The translations under genes and the position numbers were made by a program. Shown here in pieces: positions 9,881-18,130 of a stretch of 64,000 nt of DNA; the stretch's first letter is position 1; each line of letters opens with the position of its first letter. Under the pieces are notes generated by a model. That model saw nothing but the letters and a program-made list of their open reading frames with translations, searched no databases and was not told where the DNA came from. The DNA lies in NCBI GenBank assembly GCA_023426125.1, contig JAFABI010000025.1, forward strand, positions 62,001 to 126,000, read 5' to 3'. Source of the stretch: Bacillota bacterium (lineage in GTDB: Bacteria > Bacillota > Clostridia > Acetivibrionales > DTU013).

Positions 9881-9909
9881 AACGTTTCGAACCCGTTTTG
9901 CATATTTTA
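9881..9909 (+). promoter_or_regulatory. Candidate sporulation (sigma-K-like) promoter for the exosporium protein
   Basis: AAC at 9881-9883 is followed after 17 bases by CATATTTTA (9901-9909). This fits the Bacillus sigma-K pattern of an AC -35 and a CATAnnnTA -10. It lies about 50 bases before the ATG of an exosporium-type gene, which is the class of gene sigma-K controls. The match is short and could be chance. Confidence 0.45.
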
Positions 9910-9961
9910 ATATGAAGATATTTATAGGCCTTTGCATTACGCGTAGTAGGAGAGATAATAT

Positions 9962-10864
9962 ATGAGCGATAACGCATTGCTATTAGAATGTTTCGTAAGT
10001 GGCCCTTTATCCGTTGGAGACGCAATCGTTTTTGACAATGTGGAGTATTCAAGCGGTACTATCAGTTATAATACTTCGACGGGAGTGATCACTTTTAACG
10101 AAGCTGGCCGGTATATTATAAACTGGCATGTAGCCACTCTAGCCTCTGCATCTATTAGTGGTGCTGTTTTTATTCTTACTAATTCACAAGGCGATTTTCA
10201 ATTAAGCGCATCCCCCATCAAAACAGGTGAAGTTTCCGGTACTGGTATCTTAGATGTCGTATCTCCCCCAGTTACCGCTATACTTATAAATGGGAGCTCA
10301 AACACCTTTTATTTCCCTCCCAATCTTCTGGTCTTAGCAACGCTTGTTATAGTGCAGGATGACATTGCCGGTGCAGGTCCAACAGGACCAACAGGGCCGT
10401 TCGGCTCGACCGGTGCTACAGGTCCAACAGGACCAACGGGGCCGGAGGCTGGCTCCACACTTATGGAGGCCAGTTTGGTTGCGGGAGAAGAATCAGATAT
10501 TGCGGATGCCGCTGCTGTACTTTTTAATACTATCCGGATTCAAGCGGGAAGTATCTCTTACGCTCCGATGTTGGGATTATTCACAATTGGTGAAACAGGA
10601 TATTATCTGGTAAACTGGTGGGTAGCGACAGACGGTGCCGGGGCATCACCGACGATCACCTTTGTGCTCCGATTGAATGGTAGTGTTGTATCCAGTGCCT
10701 CTACTCCTAATGTAACCGGACAAATCGGTGGTACTGCTCTGATATTGGTTAGTACTGCACCAGCAACGCTGTCGCTAAACAACAATACGGGAGAAGCCGT
10801 TTTCCTACCGTCCATACTAACCCAGGCAGGAATTACCATCACAAGGGTTGGGCCTAGTAGTTGA
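9962..10864 (+). CDS. BclA/exosporium-like protein with two jelly-roll domains around a short collagen-like linker
   Basis: 300 residues. An N-terminal beta-sandwich domain (about 1-135, with the signature GVITFNEAGRYIINWHVAT) is joined by a short collagen-like segment (about 137-165, GPTGPTGPFGSTGATGPTGP) to a second domain of the same kind (LGLFTIGETGYYLVNWWVAT). In Bacillus BclA the C-terminal domain is a TNF/C1q-like trimer and the collagen stalk is long. Here the stalk is very short and the globular domain is duplicated. RBS AGGAGAG precedes the ATG. There is no signal peptide, as expected for a mother-cell product assembled on the spore. The spore location is inferred from family and promoter. 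Confidence 0.8.
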   Translation: MSDNALLLECFVSGPLSVGDAIVFDNVEYSSGTISYNTSTGVITFNEAGRYIINWHVATLASASISGAVFILTNSQGDFQLSASPIKTGEVSGTGILDVVSPPVTAILINGSSNTFYFPPNLLVLATLVIVQDDIAGAGPTGPTGPFGSTGATGPTGPTGPEAGSTLMEASLVAGEESDIADAAAVLFNTIRIQAGSISYAPMLGLFTIGETGYYLVNWWVATDGAGASPTITFVLRLNGSVVSSASTPNVTGQIGGTALILVSTAPATLSLNNNTGEAVFLPSILTQAGITITRVGPSS

Positions 10865-10992
10865 TGGAAGTCTGTCTCCAATCTATATCAAGGGGCGCTA
10901 TCTTTCACCAAAGCGACGGGGAACCCTACGACCATCCCGGCGTATCGGTAGGTTTCGACCTTTTACCAGCAGGCTTGATTAATGGTGAATAA
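10864..10992 (+). CDS. Possible small protein translationally coupled to the exosporium-like gene
   Basis: A 42-codon frame begins at ATG 10864, overlapping the TGA of the upstream gene by one base (TGATG), and ends at TAA 10990. The predicted peptide includes GAIFHQSDGEPYDHPGV and FDLLPAGLINGE, which reads like folded protein rather than random sequence. I recognise no family. The same bases also contain inverted repeats (ATCAAG 10887-10892 with CTTGAT 10974-10979; AACCCTACGA with TCGGTAGGTT), so a structured RNA is the competing explanation. Confidence 0.3.
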   Translation: MEVCLQSISRGAIFHQSDGEPYDHPGVSVGFDLLPAGLINGE

Positions 10993-11088
10993 ATTTATAA
11001 CTGAGGTGATAGAAGAGGCGAATGGGGGTAAAAGAATATAAGTAAAAGCCCCAGTCTTCGCCAGGAGTTTGGCTTATTAAAAAATCAT

Positions 11089-11463
11089 TCACTTCCTATT
11101 GATAAAATTCATATCCTCAATAATTGGTTTTCCATCGATATCCTGTGTGTAAAATGAATGATAAGGGTGTCCAATACTGGCAACCACATATCCATTGGAT
11201 GCAAGTTCTGTAAAAGTAGAAGCATTGCACATAAGAATACCAAATGCTCCATGGGAAAATACAACAAGCGGATATTTTCCGTTTTCCTCCGGATACCAAA
11301 AAGCAATATTCACAAAACGGTTTTTTCCGGTATCGGTAAAGCGCTCTACCCTGTCAGGGTCTGTCCAAGCATATTCTGCCGTGGCAACTGTGGCCGCTCT
11401 GGTCCAAGGGAAGGGAACCGTTCTTCGCTGAGATGTAATGCCCGATGGCGGGGATATATACGA
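11089..11463 (-). pseudogene. Truncated alpha/beta-hydrolase (acetylhydrolase/dienelactone-hydrolase type)
   Basis: The frame contains the N-terminal part of a secreted or membrane alpha/beta hydrolase: RFVNIAFWYPEENGKYPLVV, then FSHGAFG (oxyanion/strand region) and NGYVVASIGHPYHSF. It stops soon afterwards (DMNFINRK). The nucleophile elbow GxSxG, the acid and the catalytic His are all missing, and no signal peptide or plausible start lies upstream in frame. An intact relative would be several hundred residues, so this is a decayed fragment. Confidence 0.6.
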
Positions 11464-11547
11464 TTTTGTTGATTTTCTACAGTTATTTTGCACAAGCCAG
11501 GCTGAGGATGAGAAGCCTAAGGCATCGGCTCTTTTACGTGGATCGCT

Positions 11548-11588
11548 AAAAAAAAATGCATCCCTCCTAAGAGAGATGCATTTTTTTA
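11548..11588. terminator. Bidirectional terminator between the CAP gene and the hydrolase fragment
   Basis: A-run, ATGCATC (11556-11562), a 12-base loop, GATGCAT (11575-11581), T-run. Flanked by A and T runs, it works in both directions. Read on the minus strand, it closes the CAP-domain gene. Confidence 0.8.
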
Positions 11589-11611
11589 CCGGCCTACAAC
11601 CAAAGAACACG

Positions 11612-12541
11612 TCAGTCGGTAAACAGCTGTGTCCAGTAATGCCCGTCCGCCACATAACCCACGCCTATCTGGGTATAGGAGCCATTTAATATATTGGCTC
11701 TATGTCCGGCGGAATTCATCCATCCGTTTACGACTGCTTGCGGAGTGGCATAGCCCATGGCTATGTTTTCACCCGCTGCTCGATAGCTGATGCCAAAAGT
11801 CTTCAGCATGTCGAAGGGAGAGCCGTAAGTGGGACTGGTGTGTGAAAAATAGTTGTTGTCGTGCATATCCTGCGATTTAGCCCTGGCTACGTCCGAAAGC
11901 TTTTCGTTAAGCGTCAGCGGAGCTAAGCCGTTTGCTGCGCGCTGTTCGTTTACAAGTACTACGACCTGCTGCTCATAGGACAGGTTGTCAATATTATCAG
12001 AGGGAGAAGGCGTTCCTGTATTATTGTCGCCGGGTGCCGGCGTTGGAGTAGCAGTATCATTGCCGCCGGGTGCCGGTGCCGGCGTTGCGGTATTATTGCC
12101 GCCAGGTGCCGGTGCAGGCGTTGCGGTATCATTGCTGCCGGGTGCCGGTGTAGGCGTTGCAGTATTATTGTCGCCAGGTGCCGGTGAGGGTTTCTCTGTT
12201 ACCCTGTCAGGCCGGTCTGTGAAAAAGCTGGACAGGTCGGTTTTAATGCCGCATTTGTCAAGCAGGCCGTTTAAAGTATTGAGCATGCGGCTCAATGGGG
12301 CGTTGGTGCTTTCTGTCGAAGTGCCTGTATACGATCCGGAAGATTTCAGCCTGTCAAAGAACGCTTTTGCGTCAATTCCGGTCGTATAACCTGAGTCGGT
12401 TTGTGATGTTGTGGAGCCTGGCTTCGATAGAATTGTATTGTCTGTGCATGACGTGTTCCCCGTTATGGGAGCTGCCCATGCGCTCATCGACGTACCGAAT
12501 ACCATAAGCGCCACTGCCATGGTAATAATTAGTTTTTTCAT
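11612..12541 (-). CDS. Secreted CAP/SCP-domain protein (YkwD-like) with a Pro/Thr-rich repeat linker
   Basis: About 309 residues. The signal peptide is MKKLIITMAVALMVFGTSMS, with cleavage near AWA. Residues of unclear fold are followed by a linker of 12-residue repeats (ATPTPAPG with Asn/Asp/Gly; coding repeats at about 12000-12190). The C-terminus is a CAP domain with the characteristic YFSHTS, AGENIA and SAGHRANI motifs. The start is set by AAGGAGGTGATCGCC directly before the ATG. The longer upstream frame lacks an RBS. CAP proteins of this kind are common secreted or spore-associated proteins of Clostridia and Bacilli with no agreed enzymatic role. A terminator follows. Confidence 0.88.
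   Translation of the reverse strand: MKKLIITMAVALMVFGTSMSAWAAPITGNTSCTDNTILSKPGSTTSQTDSGYTTGIDAKAFFDRLKSSGSYTGTSTESTNAPLSRMLNTLNGLLDKCGIKTDLSSFFTDRPDRVTEKPSPAPGDNNTATPTPAPGSNDTATPAPAPGGNNTATPAPAPGGNDTATPTPAPGDNNTGTPSPSDNIDNLSYEQQVVVLVNEQRAANGLAPLTLNEKLSDVARAKSQDMHDNNYFSHTSPTYGSPFDMLKTFGISYRAAGENIAMGYATPQAVVNGWMNSAGHRANILNGSYTQIGVGYVADGHYWTQLFTD
12004..12190 (-). repeat. 36-nt tandem repeats encoding the Pro/Thr linker of the CAP protein
   Basis: Four to five in-frame copies encode units such as NDTATPAPAPGG. They differ at the Thr/Ala and Asp/Asn/Gly positions. The array is prone to length variation between strains. Confidence 0.75.
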
Positions 12542-13015
12542 GGCGATCACCTCCTTGGGTACCATTCTAATGCTTTTGTTAGTGTTTTTGAAATGCAATT
12601 ATTCCCAATTGCATCCTGGCCATCGCTGACGGTCCAAAAATGAATGAATTACAAGGGCCGCTCCAGCAATAACCAAACGCAATGAAATTGCATGTTGCGG
12701 CTAATCCGTTTACGGCAGCGGTTTATGGAGGATTTTACATATGAAGGTAGTTATTGACTCCTCCCGTTAATAAGCATTTCTTAAGCAGTCAATAGGAGGC
12801 TATTGGTAAAACTTCACGACGGGAGTTAATACAGGAAGGATTTGTTAAATTCCCTTTTATTGAATCAAATCAAAAAGGATTTCCAGGCAGTAATAAATGC
12901 CATCAAATTCTTTATTGGCGCCGGATATGCCGGGAAATTTTATAAAGCCTATTTGCTTTTTAAATTAAAACTTAAGCATTTCGTCCCATACCTTCGCCGG
13001 AAGCTGCAGAATTTT
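12542..13015. other. Intergenic region between the CAP gene and the receiver gene
   Basis: The first 60 bases hold the leader of the CAP gene on the minus strand. On the plus strand GGAGG precedes a 9-codon frame at 12741 (MKVVIDSSR). The sequence around 12755-12830 contains partly complementary copies of a GACTCCTCCCG-type motif. The open frame reaching from 12842 into the antisense of the next gene is not supported. No gene is called. Confidence 0.4.
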
Positions 13016-13690
13016 TCAAACCTTCAGTACATAGCCTACCCCCCAGACAGTTTTTATCTTCCATGAGCTGTTTTTATCATACAGCTTTGTTCTCAGCCTG
13101 TTTACATGAATATCAACCGTTCGGATATCACAAAAGGCATTATATCCCCATACTTTTTTCATAAGCTGCTCACGCGTAAAAACGGTATTCCTGTTTTTCA
13201 GCATAAAATGCAGCAGTTTCAGTTCTTTTGGCCTTAAATTCACCACCCTGTCCCTAATAAGGACTTCATGCCTGTTGATGTCTACGACGGTATCCTCAAC
13301 TTTTAATGCCTTCTCTGTAATTCTTAAATTGTCATTCTTGATTTTTAAGCGGCTTTCCAAACTGGCAGCCACTTCTTCGGGTTTAAATGGTTTGGCAATA
13401 TAATCGTCGGCTCCCAGCCTGAATGCCATAACTTTATTTTCAACCGTATCACTGCCATAGAGCAAAATTACCGGGGGCATGTAGTTTTCTTTTATGGTCT
13501 CGCATGCATCCCATTCGACGATAAGCGGTGTTGAAATATTTATCAGGATTAAATCGGCCTTGTTCTTTTCCAGGTAGCTGAAAGCTGAACCGAAATTATC
13601 ATGGAAGCACCATAAAAAATCATCATTTATTAAATATGACTTAAGCAGTTCGTAATTTGCTTTGTCAGCGTCAATAACAAGAATTTGCAT
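13016..13690 (-). CDS. OmpR-type regulator with a degenerate receiver domain
   Basis: About 224 residues: a receiver (1-115) followed by a winged-helix DNA-binding domain (about 125-224; RPKELKLLHFMLKNRNTVFT, VDIHVNRLRTKLY). The phospho-acceptor Asp is replaced by Asn (N51 in LILINIST), the usual Ser/Thr by Tyr (Y78), and the acidic pair DD by DA. K100 remains. It therefore probably does not respond to ordinary phosphorylation. No histidine kinase is nearby. It follows the ECF sigma gene by 8 bases. ATG 13690 gives the standard receiver N-terminus (MQILVID). GTG or TTG starts slightly upstream, overlapping the sigma stop, remain possible. Confidence 0.85.
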   Translation of the reverse strand: MQILVIDADKANYELLKSYLINDDFLWCFHDNFGSAFSYLEKNKADLILINISTPLIVEWDACETIKENYMPPVILLYGSDTVENKVMAFRLGADDYIAKPFKPEEVAASLESRLKIKNDNLRITEKALKVEDTVVDINRHEVLIRDRVVNLRPKELKLLHFMLKNRNTVFTREQLMKKVWGYNAFCDIRTVDIHVNRLRTKLYDKNSSWKIKTVWGVGYVLKV

Positions 13691-13698
13691 AGCGCATA

Positions 13699-14256
13699 TC
13701 AACTCCACTCGTCAAGTATAAGAAGTTTCTTTTTCAGCTTGATTTTGGCCCTGTATATCCTGTTTTTTACTATGGACATGGGGGAATTAAGTATTTCAGT
13801 TAATTCCTTGTAAGAATGCCCCTTGAAATAATATAAAACAATTGGTTGGCGGTATTCTTCAGGAAGCTGCATTACAATGAAACGTAATTGTTCCAGGCTC
13901 TCCTGACGTACAATGGTCTTCTCGGGGGTAACGCTGTTATATAGCCCCTCTCTGTCGTGATTCAAGTCATCCAGGCTTTCCAGAGCATGCTTTTTACTTT
14001 TTGCCAGGGTTATACAAAAATTCCTTGTGATTCTGGTTATCCAGGTGGAAATCCTGTAGTCCGGATTGAATAAGGAAAGCGACTTATATATTCTAAGGAA
14101 GACCTCCTGGCTGATATCATCAAGCTCATGGTAATCCTTTGAATACTTAAGTGCTTCATTATAAACCAATCTTTTGTATTTATTATAAAGAAGGGAAAAA
14201 TCATTTTCATTTCCGTTCAGTATATTTTGAACAATCGTGTAATCTGTTAGCTCCAA
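13699..14256 (-). CDS. ECF-type RNA polymerase sigma factor
   Basis: 185 residues with sigma region 2 (YNEALKYSKDYHELDDISQE, then VFLRIYKSL) and region 4 (LPEEYRQPIVLYYFKGHSYK, then ELTEILNSPMSIVKNRIYRA). The start is TTG, preceded by AGG at a 6-base spacing. A weak start would limit expression. No anti-sigma gene with a recognisable membrane or zinc domain follows. Instead the downstream partner is the degenerate receiver at 13016-13690. The target promoters are unknown. Confidence 0.88.
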   Translation of the reverse strand: MELTDYTIVQNILNGNENDFSLLYNKYKRLVYNEALKYSKDYHELDDISQEVFLRIYKSLSLFNPDYRISTWITRITRNFCITLAKSKKHALESLDDLNHDREGLYNSVTPEKTIVRQESLEQLRFIVMQLPEEYRQPIVLYYFKGHSYKELTEILNSPMSIVKNRIYRAKIKLKKKLLILDEWS

Positions 14257-14714
14257 TGATTTCCTACCCTTCGTTCGTCTTAAAAAACCTGTTTTGTATA
14301 TCCATAGGGCTATTCTATATCTGTAAAGTGGCAGTTCAGTGCCAGCTTTGTAAATAAGGGAACAAGAATGCTATATGCCACTGTATCTCCTTCTTTTCGC
14401 ACTGGCCAGGTATAAGCGCATTATAAAACATGAATATGAATTTAATATGAATTATTCCGGATTATTTCACTATCCGGTCTATTCTGTATTCTGAACGAAT
14501 TCCTTGATGCCTGCAGCATGCAGGAGGATGAAAGTATTGATAGCTTTAAACTGCTAAATGAGGTCCTGACGACTAAAAACAAGAATCCTTTAGGGGTAAA
14601 ACTGATTTCACAGCATGAATTGAGACGCTGTACCTCATTTAACAAATGTATAACCTTCGCAGAAGCAGCGGATAATACCTAAAAAGCTGCCGCAGTATGT
14701 CAAAAAGGTAAGTA
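14257..14714. other. Gap before ligD with a weak small frame
   Basis: The left part should hold the sigma-factor promoter on the minus strand. CCGGAT...ATCCGG (14457-14477) is a short palindrome. A 54-codon plus-strand frame at 14518-14682 (MQEDESIDSFKLLNEVLTTK onward) reads like protein but has no ribosome-binding site and no family I recognise. It may be a remnant. Confidence 0.3.
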
Positions 14715-17183
14715 ATGCGAATGACTGCAAAATTGGAAGAATACAACCGAAAAAGAAATTTTGATAAAACGGTCGAACCTGCAGGCAAAACGGAAAAGCC
14801 CGAAGAACGTCTGAGGTTTGTTGTCCAGCACCATCTAGCCCGCAGGGACCACTTCGACTTACGTCTCGAATGGGATGGAGCTCTATTAAGTTGGGCGGTG
14901 CCCAAGGGACCCTCTTATGATACCCGCGACAAGAGGCTAGCGGTACAGGTGGAGGACCATCCCCTGGAATACAGGAACTTTGAGGGGATGATTCCCAAGG
15001 GGGAATATGGCGGCGGAGTAGTAATGCTCTGGGATGAAGGCTACTGGGAACCTCAGACGGATGTGGATGAAGGACTTCGTGAAGGTTCGCTGAAGTTTGT
15101 TCTAAAAGGCAGAAGGCTAAAGGGAAAATGGGCTTTGGTCCGGATGAAGGCAAAAGCGGGTGAAGCTGCCAATAACTGGCTTTTGCTCAAGGAAAGAGAT
15201 GATTATGCCAAAACTGCCGAGGGGATCTCTGAGTTTACCGCCAGCATTAGAACCGGACGCTCCATGACGGAAATTGAAGAAGGGGCGGATGAAAAAATCA
15301 CGGGGAATCCTTTTAGCAAGGCCGATGTACAGCTTGCCAAACTTGTAAATACGGTCCCTGAGGGCGAGGATTGGCTATATGAGCTGAAATACGACGGCTA
15401 CAGGATTCTTGCATATCTGGAAGGCAACAAAGCTCGGCTTATGACCAGAAACGGCTATGACGATACAAATCTGTTTCAGGATATCGCATATTCCCTCATC
15501 GATTGGACTGCCGGAAGGGCAATGGTTCTGGACGGGGAAATGGTCATCACGGATGCGGAAGGCAAAACGGATTTCCAGGCTTTGCAAAACTATATGAGAA
15601 ATCCCAAGGGTAAGAACCTTACCTATATTGTTTTTGATCTTCTGGCCCTGGATGGGTCAGACTTAAGAGGACACCACCTGATTGACAGAAAAGAAACGCT
15701 TGAAGCTCTTATGAAGGATTCGCCAAAAAATCTCTACTATAGCCAACATATCAGAGGAAATGGAAAGGAAAGTCTCCTTGCAGCTTGCAAGGCAAATTTG
15801 GAAGGGATTGTCGGTAAAAAAGCTGATTCCCTATACAGCGGAACAAGAAACGGCGATTGGATCAAGATGAAATGCGATACAAGGCAGGAATTCGTTATTG
15901 GAGGATATACGCTATCAGATAAAAAAACCGGAGGGGTAAGCTCGCTTCTCCTTGGCGTCTACGAAGGAGACGAATTGGTCTATGCAGGACGGGCCGGAAC
16001 AGGCCTGACTCAGCGCAGTATGAAAGAACTGGAGGGAAAATTTGAAAGTATAAAGAGGAAGGCGGCTCCTTTCAAACAGGCACCGGAGCCTAGAAAGAAT
16101 GAAAAAATTACCTGGCTTGAACCTGAGCTGATTGCGGAAATCAAGTTTGCCCAATGGACCGAAGAAAACCTGTTAAGACAAGCAAGCTTCAAGGGACTGC
16201 GGACGGATAAGGAGCCCAGGGATATAAAAAAGGAAAAAGTAGATGATAAAACACAGTCAGACGAAAAACCGAAAGAAGAGCAATCACCCGCCAAAGATAT
16301 GGAGAGACCGATGAAAGCAAAGGTTGACAGCATCATCATCAATGGAATAAAGATCACCAGCCCGGACAAGGTGATCTTTGATAATCCTGAAATCACAAAA
16401 GCGGATGTGGTCCAATATTATGCAAAGGTATCGGAGCGCATGATACCGTATGTGGGTTACAGAATTCTCAGCATTGTACGCTGTCCCAGGGGGATATCCC
16501 AGTCTTGCTTCTATAAAAAGCATCCCGGTCCGGATAACAAAGGAATCGTCACAATACCGATTTTGAACAGCAGCGGAGAAAAGGAAGACTATTTCTATAT
16601 CCAGAATGCAGCCGGACTCATCTATGAAGCACAGATGGGTACATTGGAATTTCATACCTGGGGAAGCCGTGCAGACGATATGGAAAAGCCGGATATAATG
16701 GTATTTGACCTGGATCCGGATGAGGGAATGGACCTGGAAAAAGTACGCCAGGGTGTAAAAGATCTAAAAAGTCTTCTTGACCAGCTTTCGCTGAACTCGT
16801 TTCTCAAGACCAGCGGAGGCAAAGGCTACCATGTGGTCGTACCTTTCAAACCATCCGTTGAGTGGAATACGTTTCACGATTTTGCCAGGCGGATTGCCGA
16901 AGCGATGGAACAGCAATGGCCTGACCGCTACACAAGTAATGTCAGAAAGAATAAGCGGACAAACAAGATATTCATCGATTGGATTCGAAACGGCAGAGGA
17001 GCCACAAGTATTGCCCCCTATTCCGTAAGAGCAAGAAAAGGGGCCCGGGTGTCTATGCCTATCACATGGAAAGAACTTGATACGGTGGCTCCCGGTGGTG
17101 TCGATATGGCAGATGCGCTAATGAGGATTGGCGGTAGTGATCCGTGGAAGGATTTTTTTCAAGTCAATCAACGGCTTAAATAA
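14715..17183 (+). CDS. ligD: Non-homologous end-joining ATP-dependent DNA ligase LigD
   Basis: 822 residues in the order phosphoesterase-ligase-polymerase. The N-terminal 3'-phosphoesterase (about 20-180) has the motif RFVVQHHLARRDHFDLRLEW. The ligase domain has the adenylation Lys at about 225 in ELKYDGYR, then LDGEMV and EGIVGKK. A charged linker (about 500-535) leads to the primase-like polymerase domain (from about 533) with the metal-binding DLDPDEG (D665, D667) and TSGGKGYHVV. It repairs double-strand breaks by gap filling and sealing, normally recruited by Ku. No Ku gene is in this window. This order resembles Pseudomonas LigD rather than the mycobacterial one. Such enzymes often act in spores or stationary phase. 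Confidence 0.95.
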   Translation: MRMTAKLEEYNRKRNFDKTVEPAGKTEKPEERLRFVVQHHLARRDHFDLRLEWDGALLSWAVPKGPSYDTRDKRLAVQVEDHPLEYRNFEGMIPKGEYGGGVVMLWDEGYWEPQTDVDEGLREGSLKFVLKGRRLKGKWALVRMKAKAGEAANNWLLLKERDDYAKTAEGISEFTASIRTGRSMTEIEEGADEKITGNPFSKADVQLAKLVNTVPEGEDWLYELKYDGYRILAYLEGNKARLMTRNGYDDTNLFQDIAYSLIDWTAGRAMVLDGEMVITDAEGKTDFQALQNYMRNPKGKNLTYIVFDLLALDGSDLRGHHLIDRKETLEALMKDSPKNLYYSQHIRGNGKESLLAACKANLEGIVGKKADSLYSGTRNGDWIKMKCDTRQEFVIGGYTLSDKKTGGVSSLLLGVYEGDELVYAGRAGTGLTQRSMKELEGKFESIKRKAAPFKQAPEPRKNEKITWLEPELIAEIKFAQWTEENLLRQASFKGLRTDKEPRDIKKEKVDDKTQSDEKPKEEQSPAKDMERPMKAKVDSIIINGIKITSPDKVIFDNPEITKADVVQYYAKVSERMIPYVGYRILSIVRCPRGISQSCFYKKHPGPDNKGIVTIPILNSSGEKEDYFYIQNAAGLIYEAQMGTLEFHTWGSRADDMEKPDIMVFDLDPDEGMDLEKVRQGVKDLKSLLDQLSLNSFLKTSGGKGYHVVVPFKPSVEWNTFHDFARRIAEAMEQQWPDRYTSNVRKNKRTNKIFIDWIRNGRGATSIAPYSVRARKGARVSMPITWKELDTVAPGGVDMADALMRIGGSDPWKDFFQVNQRLK

Positions 17184-17211
17184 AGCAGTCAAAACCCCCA
17201 TGAGCCTTTTA

Positions 17212-17240
17212 TTGCAAAAGGTATTGGCAAATGCTATAAT
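17212..17240 (+). promoter_or_regulatory. Near-consensus sigma-A promoter downstream of ligD
   Basis: TTGCAA (17212-17217), a 17-base spacer, then TATAAT (17235-17240). Transcription would start near 17247, before the small frame at 17285 and the DUF1697 gene at 17568. Confidence 0.65.
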
Positions 17241-17284
17241 AAAGAGGTTTCAGCAGAATTTTACTGATTGGTTATTCTAGAAAA

Positions 17285-17452
17285 GTGATCATCCGGTCCG
17301 GTTCCTTTAATCCATGGGCCAATATTGCATTTACCTGCAGCACAGATCCATTTGCATGGTTTAAGGAGGATTTCGGGACAGTTATTCTTCCCGGCTATGT
17401 AAAAAGGCGCGAAATGATTAAAAACGGAACAAGGCCCGAAGTTATAGTATAA
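17285..17452 (+). CDS. Small open frame of unknown function, possibly a gene remnant
   Basis: A GTG-initiated 55-codon frame ends at TAA 17450-17452. It contains SGSFNPWANIAFTCSTDPFA and FGTVILPGYVKRREMIKNG, with protein-like composition. No ribosome-binding site precedes the GTG, and the frame stays open upstream, so it may be the tail of a decayed gene rather than a complete one. A good promoter lies about 45 bases upstream. The family is not recognised. Confidence 0.25.
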   Translation: MIIRSGSFNPWANIAFTCSTDPFAWFKEDFGTVILPGYVKRREMIKNGTRPEVIV

Positions 17453-17567
17453 AACGTGAATGATTTTAGTCCTTTTGCTTTTATTGTTTTTATGCTACAT
17501 TTATATGGAAGGCTAGAGATTCTTCCGGGTAGCTACAGTCAAATGGAAATAGATCAAAGGTGATGGT

Positions 17568-18119
17568 ATGGCGAAAAACTATTGTGCGTTTCTGCGCGGG
17601 ATTAATGTAAACGGTACAAGCATGAAAATGGACGCACTGAAAGCGGCATTTATTGAAATGGGCTTTGCGGATGTCAAAACGGTACTTGCTTCAGGCAATG
17701 TCATTTTTTCTTCAGCCGGAGAAGATTCCTCTGCGCAGGAACTGAAGTCTTCTATTGAAAACGGGCTCAGCGGATATTTCCATTATGACGCCCATGTTTT
17801 CATCCGTGACGGCAAAGAGATCCGGGAAATGCTGGATGCCGCACAAACCAACCATGTTCCGGAGGAATGTCACCATTACAGCCTGCTTTTCGACGACAGG
17901 GAGCTCTTTACAAATTTGAAGCAACTTTTTGATGCCATGCCTCATGCGCCGCATGAGCAGTTAACATTGCATTCCAGCGGTGCTTTTTGGATTGTTCCGA
18001 AGGGTTTGACCCTGGCTTCCGATTTTGGTTCGAAGGTACTGGGGAGCAAACAATATAAAAGCCGTTTAACTTCCAGAAACATGAATACCATTCAGAAAAT
18101 TTCCCGAGCTATTCGTTGA
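17568..18119 (+). CDS. DUF1697 family protein
   Basis: 183 residues beginning AKNYCAFLRGINVNGTSMKM, the diagnostic N-terminus of DUF1697. A typical LASGNVIFSS strand and a conserved C-terminal SRLTSRNMNTI region follow. The length is normal for the family. The family is cytoplasmic and structurally characterised, but its biochemical role is not established. RBS AAAGGTG precedes the ATG. A small frame follows 11 bases after the stop and may be co-translated. Confidence 0.88.
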   Translation: MAKNYCAFLRGINVNGTSMKMDALKAAFIEMGFADVKTVLASGNVIFSSAGEDSSAQELKSSIENGLSGYFHYDAHVFIRDGKEIREMLDAAQTNHVPEECHHYSLLFDDRELFTNLKQLFDAMPHAPHEQLTLHSSGAFWIVPKGLTLASDFGSKVLGSKQYKSRLTSRNMNTIQKISRAIR

Positions 18120-18130
18120 GGGTATTCCCA

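Noticed and set aside
10887..10979. Known riboswitch class after the exosporium-like gene
   Set aside because: The stems are real but the conserved loop sequences of c-di-GMP, manganese, cobalamin or other classes are absent. Reported only as an open question.
11985..12200. CRISPR-like regularly spaced repeats
   Set aside because: The repeats are directly adjacent, in frame and without spacers. The same is true of 25135-25431.
11985..12389. 134-codon plus-strand frame rich in Gly/Val/Ala
   Set aside because: It is the antisense shadow of the Pro/Thr repeat region of the CAP gene.
12842..13066. 74-codon plus-strand frame with basic, hydrophobic composition
   Set aside because: TTG start without a usable ribosome-binding site, and its 3' end is antisense to a well-supported regulator gene.
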